From NCBI GenBank assembly GCA_009760855.2, contig WPIO01000136.1, positions 597,501 through 661,500 on the forward strand: 64,000 bases of DNA, in the 5' to 3' direction. Under the pieces are notes generated by a model. It did no database searches and was not told where the DNA came from. It saw only the letters and a program-made list of their open reading frames with translations. Every line of letters starts with the position of its first letter. Within the stretch, counting starts at the first letter, position 1. Made by a program: the position numbers and the translations under genes. Shown here one piece after another: positions 35,323-64,000 of this stretch. The stretch comes from Cristatella mucedo (lineage: Eukaryota; Bryozoa; Phylactolaemata; Cristatellidae).

Positions 35323-35651
35323 GGCCTTCAAGGGATAGTGAGATAGTTGTGCTTGCGTATGCAAATGCAACATTGGTCCAGTAGCTGACTATATTTTAAT
35401 ACCTCGTGCGTATGTTTTCTGCTGTTTGGCCAAGATTCGGTCAATCGACTGATGGGACAGCTGCTTGCTGGGGTCGGCAAATACTGTGTCCCTCCTAAAT
35501 GCCTTTGCGGTTGAGAGTGTGCAGTCACCGACTCTTCAAACAGCTGTCCTGAGCGAAGCTTGCCAAACGCTCTGCATTTAGTCTGGGTCTGCCCAATACT
35601 TATGCTTTTCATGAATTGACATCACACTTTCTGCTGTTGCCTTTGCTGCAG

Positions 35652-62499
<26,848 letters not shown>

Positions 62500-62694
62500 G
62501 TGAGTACAGCTTATAGCAGGTGCCATACTTTGAGATGCTGTGCATTCATTGAAGGTGCCAAACGCACTCACAGATCTCCTGTGCCTAGCAATAAATGAGC
62601 AATATGTGATGCACAGCTGTTACGAGGGGCGGGATTGTAATATGTGCTGCTATGGCAAATCTTTATAACCTAGCTAATGCGTCTCTCTTTTAGT

Positions 62695-62800
62695 GTTAAT
62701 GTGGCTGTCTTTCCTTTGCAGCATATATAAAGTGCCTAGAAAGAGATTAAGTTCTCTGAGGGTGCTATACAAATCTATTATTGTTATTATTATTATTAGA
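62695..62800 (+). mobile_element. L2-A or SINE-A tail fragment
   Basis: The terminal block (AAAGTGCCTAGAAAGAGATT, GTTCTCTGAGGGTGC) is followed by a (TTATTA)-type tail at about 62778-62799. Plus orientation, strongly truncated. Confidence 0.65.
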
Positions 62801-64000
62801 CTTGCAGGAGCCGATATGAAAAATTGGGTAGGGCAGGAGTAAGTTTTAAGCTGTACTGTCATAAACCTAGATCTAATGACATGATTTTGAAGTCGTTGGT
62901 CAGCACATGTATGCTTATGTGGTGGCTTTTAGTTGGAATACTGGTGGTAGGCAGCCGATGTTTCAGAGGCAGCTGCTACCTGAGCTCCGGTGATGTGGTT
63001 GGGAAAGATAAGGCACCGTTTAGGCTATCAAAGAAAATCGTCAATCTCTCTTGGGGTGCTAGACAGTTGAGGTAGTGCATATTTGGAGGCTTGCTGTTGT
63101 ATTGGATGTGGGGTTACTGCCGACTAATTTTTTGTGAATCCGAAAGTGCTATGTACATCCTATGTGGATGCACATCCTATGTGACGTAGGTTTTATGGTG
63201 TTTGCTTCTGTCGAGTTTAGCCGTCTGCTATGCCATTAGAAAATCGTACAGCAGCACTTCTTAACGAGCTGGGTACCTGTAGATGCCTCAGCAGAAGAGA
63301 CAACTCATGGGAAATGGCTCAAAAGGCAATAACAAATCGATTGTTGTGCCTTTCAAAAGACAAGCATGTTATTGCAATTCGAAGAGCTTTGACAATTGAT
63401 ATATGACCAGAAGTTTAGAAAATAATTTTGTAATGCATGTTAACATCGAAAGTAGTCCTTAGGCGTTGCTAATACGACCGTCGGCCAAATCTAGGGTCTC
63501 TGCAGGTTTTTACTCCCTGACCTTTGTACGTGGCAGCTGTGAACCCCTCAATGAATGCCTTGGAAGGAGTAAGCATAGAATGTACCAGATGATGACACCC
63601 CTAAAGTCAACTATCCATCTGATGGGAATAACAGAATACAAGTGTGCCAACCCTAATAGTGCCTAGTCAGAAGGAGCTCAGCTTGAGTGAACTGCTATCC
63701 CAGGCTAATTCTGCTGTATGTACTTGAAGTAAGACTGTTTGTACATGTGGGTCACACCCTTCCAGCTTGACCAGCCATAAGTGAATAAGGCTTGGTAATT
63801 GCACTATTGATTGCTGTCTTGTGCAAGTTTCAGCCGAATGGCCCCTGTAGCTCTAGAATCCATTGTCGCAGCACCTATTGAATCAAGCCAGTGCATATGG
63901 TTTGCCTGTGGTTTGCTATTTGCCAAGACTTCTTTGTCAATCTGTTGTACCAGGGTGGGAGAGGAAGGAGGACGCTGGTCCTGGTTCTGCATCGAACTCT

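Noticed and set aside
35616-35651. Start of XPO6 in the short open stretch directly before the 35652 exon
   Set aside because: It opens at TTG, has no ATG, and is the polypyrimidine tract of the splice acceptor.

Overview
This is a piece of an animal (metazoan) nuclear genome. It has split genes with GT-AG introns, tRNA-derived SINEs, L2-clade LINE relics, Tigger, Tc1 and hAT-like DNA-transposon relics, long microsatellites and a CpG-island-like block. No prokaryotic-style gene organisation is visible. The sequence alone does not fix the phylum. An invertebrate is my guess, because the one protein-coding gene is clearly homologous to vertebrate exportin-6 but diverged from it.

The one host gene I can support is XPO6 (exportin-6, the importin-beta family receptor that exports profilin-actin from the nucleus) on the + strand. 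Nine coding exons (35652-35748, 38234-38346, 42059-42256, 45636-45795, 53129-53236, 54030-54266, 57331-57541, 57633-57759, 62390-62499) join in consistent reading phase. Together they encode roughly the N-terminal 40% of the protein, and the gene runs off the right edge. A candidate first coding exon of four codons (16717-16728, Met-Ser-Gln-Pro, then GTGAGT) lies at the 3' edge of a CpG-rich block. If correct, intron 1 is about 18.9 kb. One intron starts with GC instead of GT (42257).

Layout. 1-12.2 kb is non-coding: a ~0.8 kb polypyrimidine tract, GT, CT and CAG microsatellites, a Tigger transposase pseudogene (about 8.09-9.43 kb) and a young L2 fragment (11.1-12.2 kb, minus). 12.3-16.7 kb and 17.8-18.7 kb are CpG-rich, with ETS-like motifs and three long perfect hairpins, and probably hold the XPO6 promoter. 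17-35 kb (putative intron 1) is a graveyard of two L2-like LINE families and two SINE families, plus a clean 211-codon reading frame matching the C-terminal part of a Tigger transposase (27.5-28.1 kb). 35.6-62.5 kb is XPO6 exons, with introns that carry a pair of hAT-like MITEs, a nested LINE-in-LINE insertion, a Tc1 fragment and more SINEs and LINEs.

The mobile elements form a connected set. SINE family A shares its 3' tail with LINE family L2-A, so L2-A probably supplied its reverse transcriptase. SINE family B is inserted inside an L2-B LINE, which gives a relative age. All transposon enzymes seen are broken, in several cases at the catalytic residues. I found no clear case of a wholly new biological system. 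The leads most worth checking are the Tigger-derived reading frame, the remote micro-exon, the GC-AG intron, a possible poison exon, and the hairpin-rich CpG block.
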